From assembly GCA_034766995.1 (NCBI GenBank), contig CM068319.1, positions 22,344,469 through 22,408,468 on the forward strand: a DNA stretch of 64,000 bases, written 5' to 3'. This stretch comes from Acanthacorydalis orientalis (Eukaryota > Arthropoda > Insecta > Megaloptera > Corydalidae). Every line of letters begins with the position of its first letter. Position 1 is the stretch's first letter. Below, piece after piece: positions 63,759 to 64,000 of this stretch. The position numbers and the translations under genes are program-made. The notes under the pieces were generated by a model. The model made no database searches. It saw only the letters and a program-made list of their open reading frames with translations, and was not told where the DNA came from.

Positions 63759-64000
63759 GTGTTCGTTAACTTGACAAAACAACCTTAATTAAGGTACGTT
63801 TACATGTACGCAAATATGTAATTGGTAAAGTTTGTTGTTCTCTAAGGGTGTCGCTCAATCCCAGTCGTCGATGAAACCTCTCAGTATTGTATTGTATGAG
63901 GTGTATGTTGATACTGTTGAAACGCAGAAATATACACTTGAACAAATAACTCCCGAGATAAATTATGTAAACGAAAGTACACAATTTGCATTTATTAGAA

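Larger units (their letters stand above)
60715..64000. other. AT-rich right end, no gene recognised
   Basis: It contains (TA)n arrays at 62138-62163, 63481-63513 and 63603-63652. A CACGTG lies near 61728 and a TCAGTGT initiator-like motif near 61786, without further gene structure. The stretches around 63340-63460 and 63780-63960 are less AT-biased but unrecognised. Confidence 0.55.

Overview
The window is very AT-rich eukaryotic DNA. It has canonical GT-AG introns, AATAAA polyadenylation signals, long introns and a (TA)n microsatellite roughly every 0.5-1 kb. Gene structure, an insect-style CAAAATG start context and the aquaporin subfamily point to an insect nuclear genome. A hymenopteran or another AT-rich holometabolan would fit, but the order cannot be fixed from the sequence alone. 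There are no bacterial operons, rRNA genes, confident tRNA genes or CRISPR arrays.

Only one protein-coding gene can be reconstructed with confidence: a seven-exon, plus-strand MIP-family channel (aquaporin) at 13147-27396, 257 codons. A 16-nt first coding exon is followed by a 9.6 kb intron, then six exons between 22.7 and 27.4 kb. Both NPA boxes are present. The residue matching human AQP1 His180 is alanine (A190), the hallmark of insect entomoglyceroporins (Eglp), which replaced true glyceroporins in many insects. A TATA / CACGTG / initiator arrangement lies about 75 nt upstream of the ATG, and several AATAAA signals follow the stop.

Region by region: 1-13.0 kb is intergenic, with a dispersed 75-bp repeat pair, a perfect 20-bp hairpin and a cluster of TACGTG sites. 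13.0-27.8 kb is the aquaporin gene; its intron 2 holds a tandem duplication built on (TA)n(GA)n. 27.8-31.2 kb is AT-rich with nothing recognised. 31.2-33.4 kb is CpG-richer and has three GTAAGTGT donors, compatible with alternative first exons of an unidentified plus-strand transcript. 33.4-64 kb is mostly featureless AT-rich DNA with microsatellites, several perfect hairpins, a CpG-rich island at 51.1-51.4 kb, a probable LINE reverse-transcriptase tail at 58.1 kb, and two diverged copies of one internally deleted mariner element (41.97-42.53 kb and 60.15-60.71 kb).

Most long open frames here are Tyr/Ile translations of (TA)n tracts or chance frames and are not annotated as genes. No new multi-gene system is evident. 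The best leads are the channel's altered selectivity filter, the non-autonomous mariner family, the perfect hairpins, the TACGTG cluster and the unexplained promoter-like islands.
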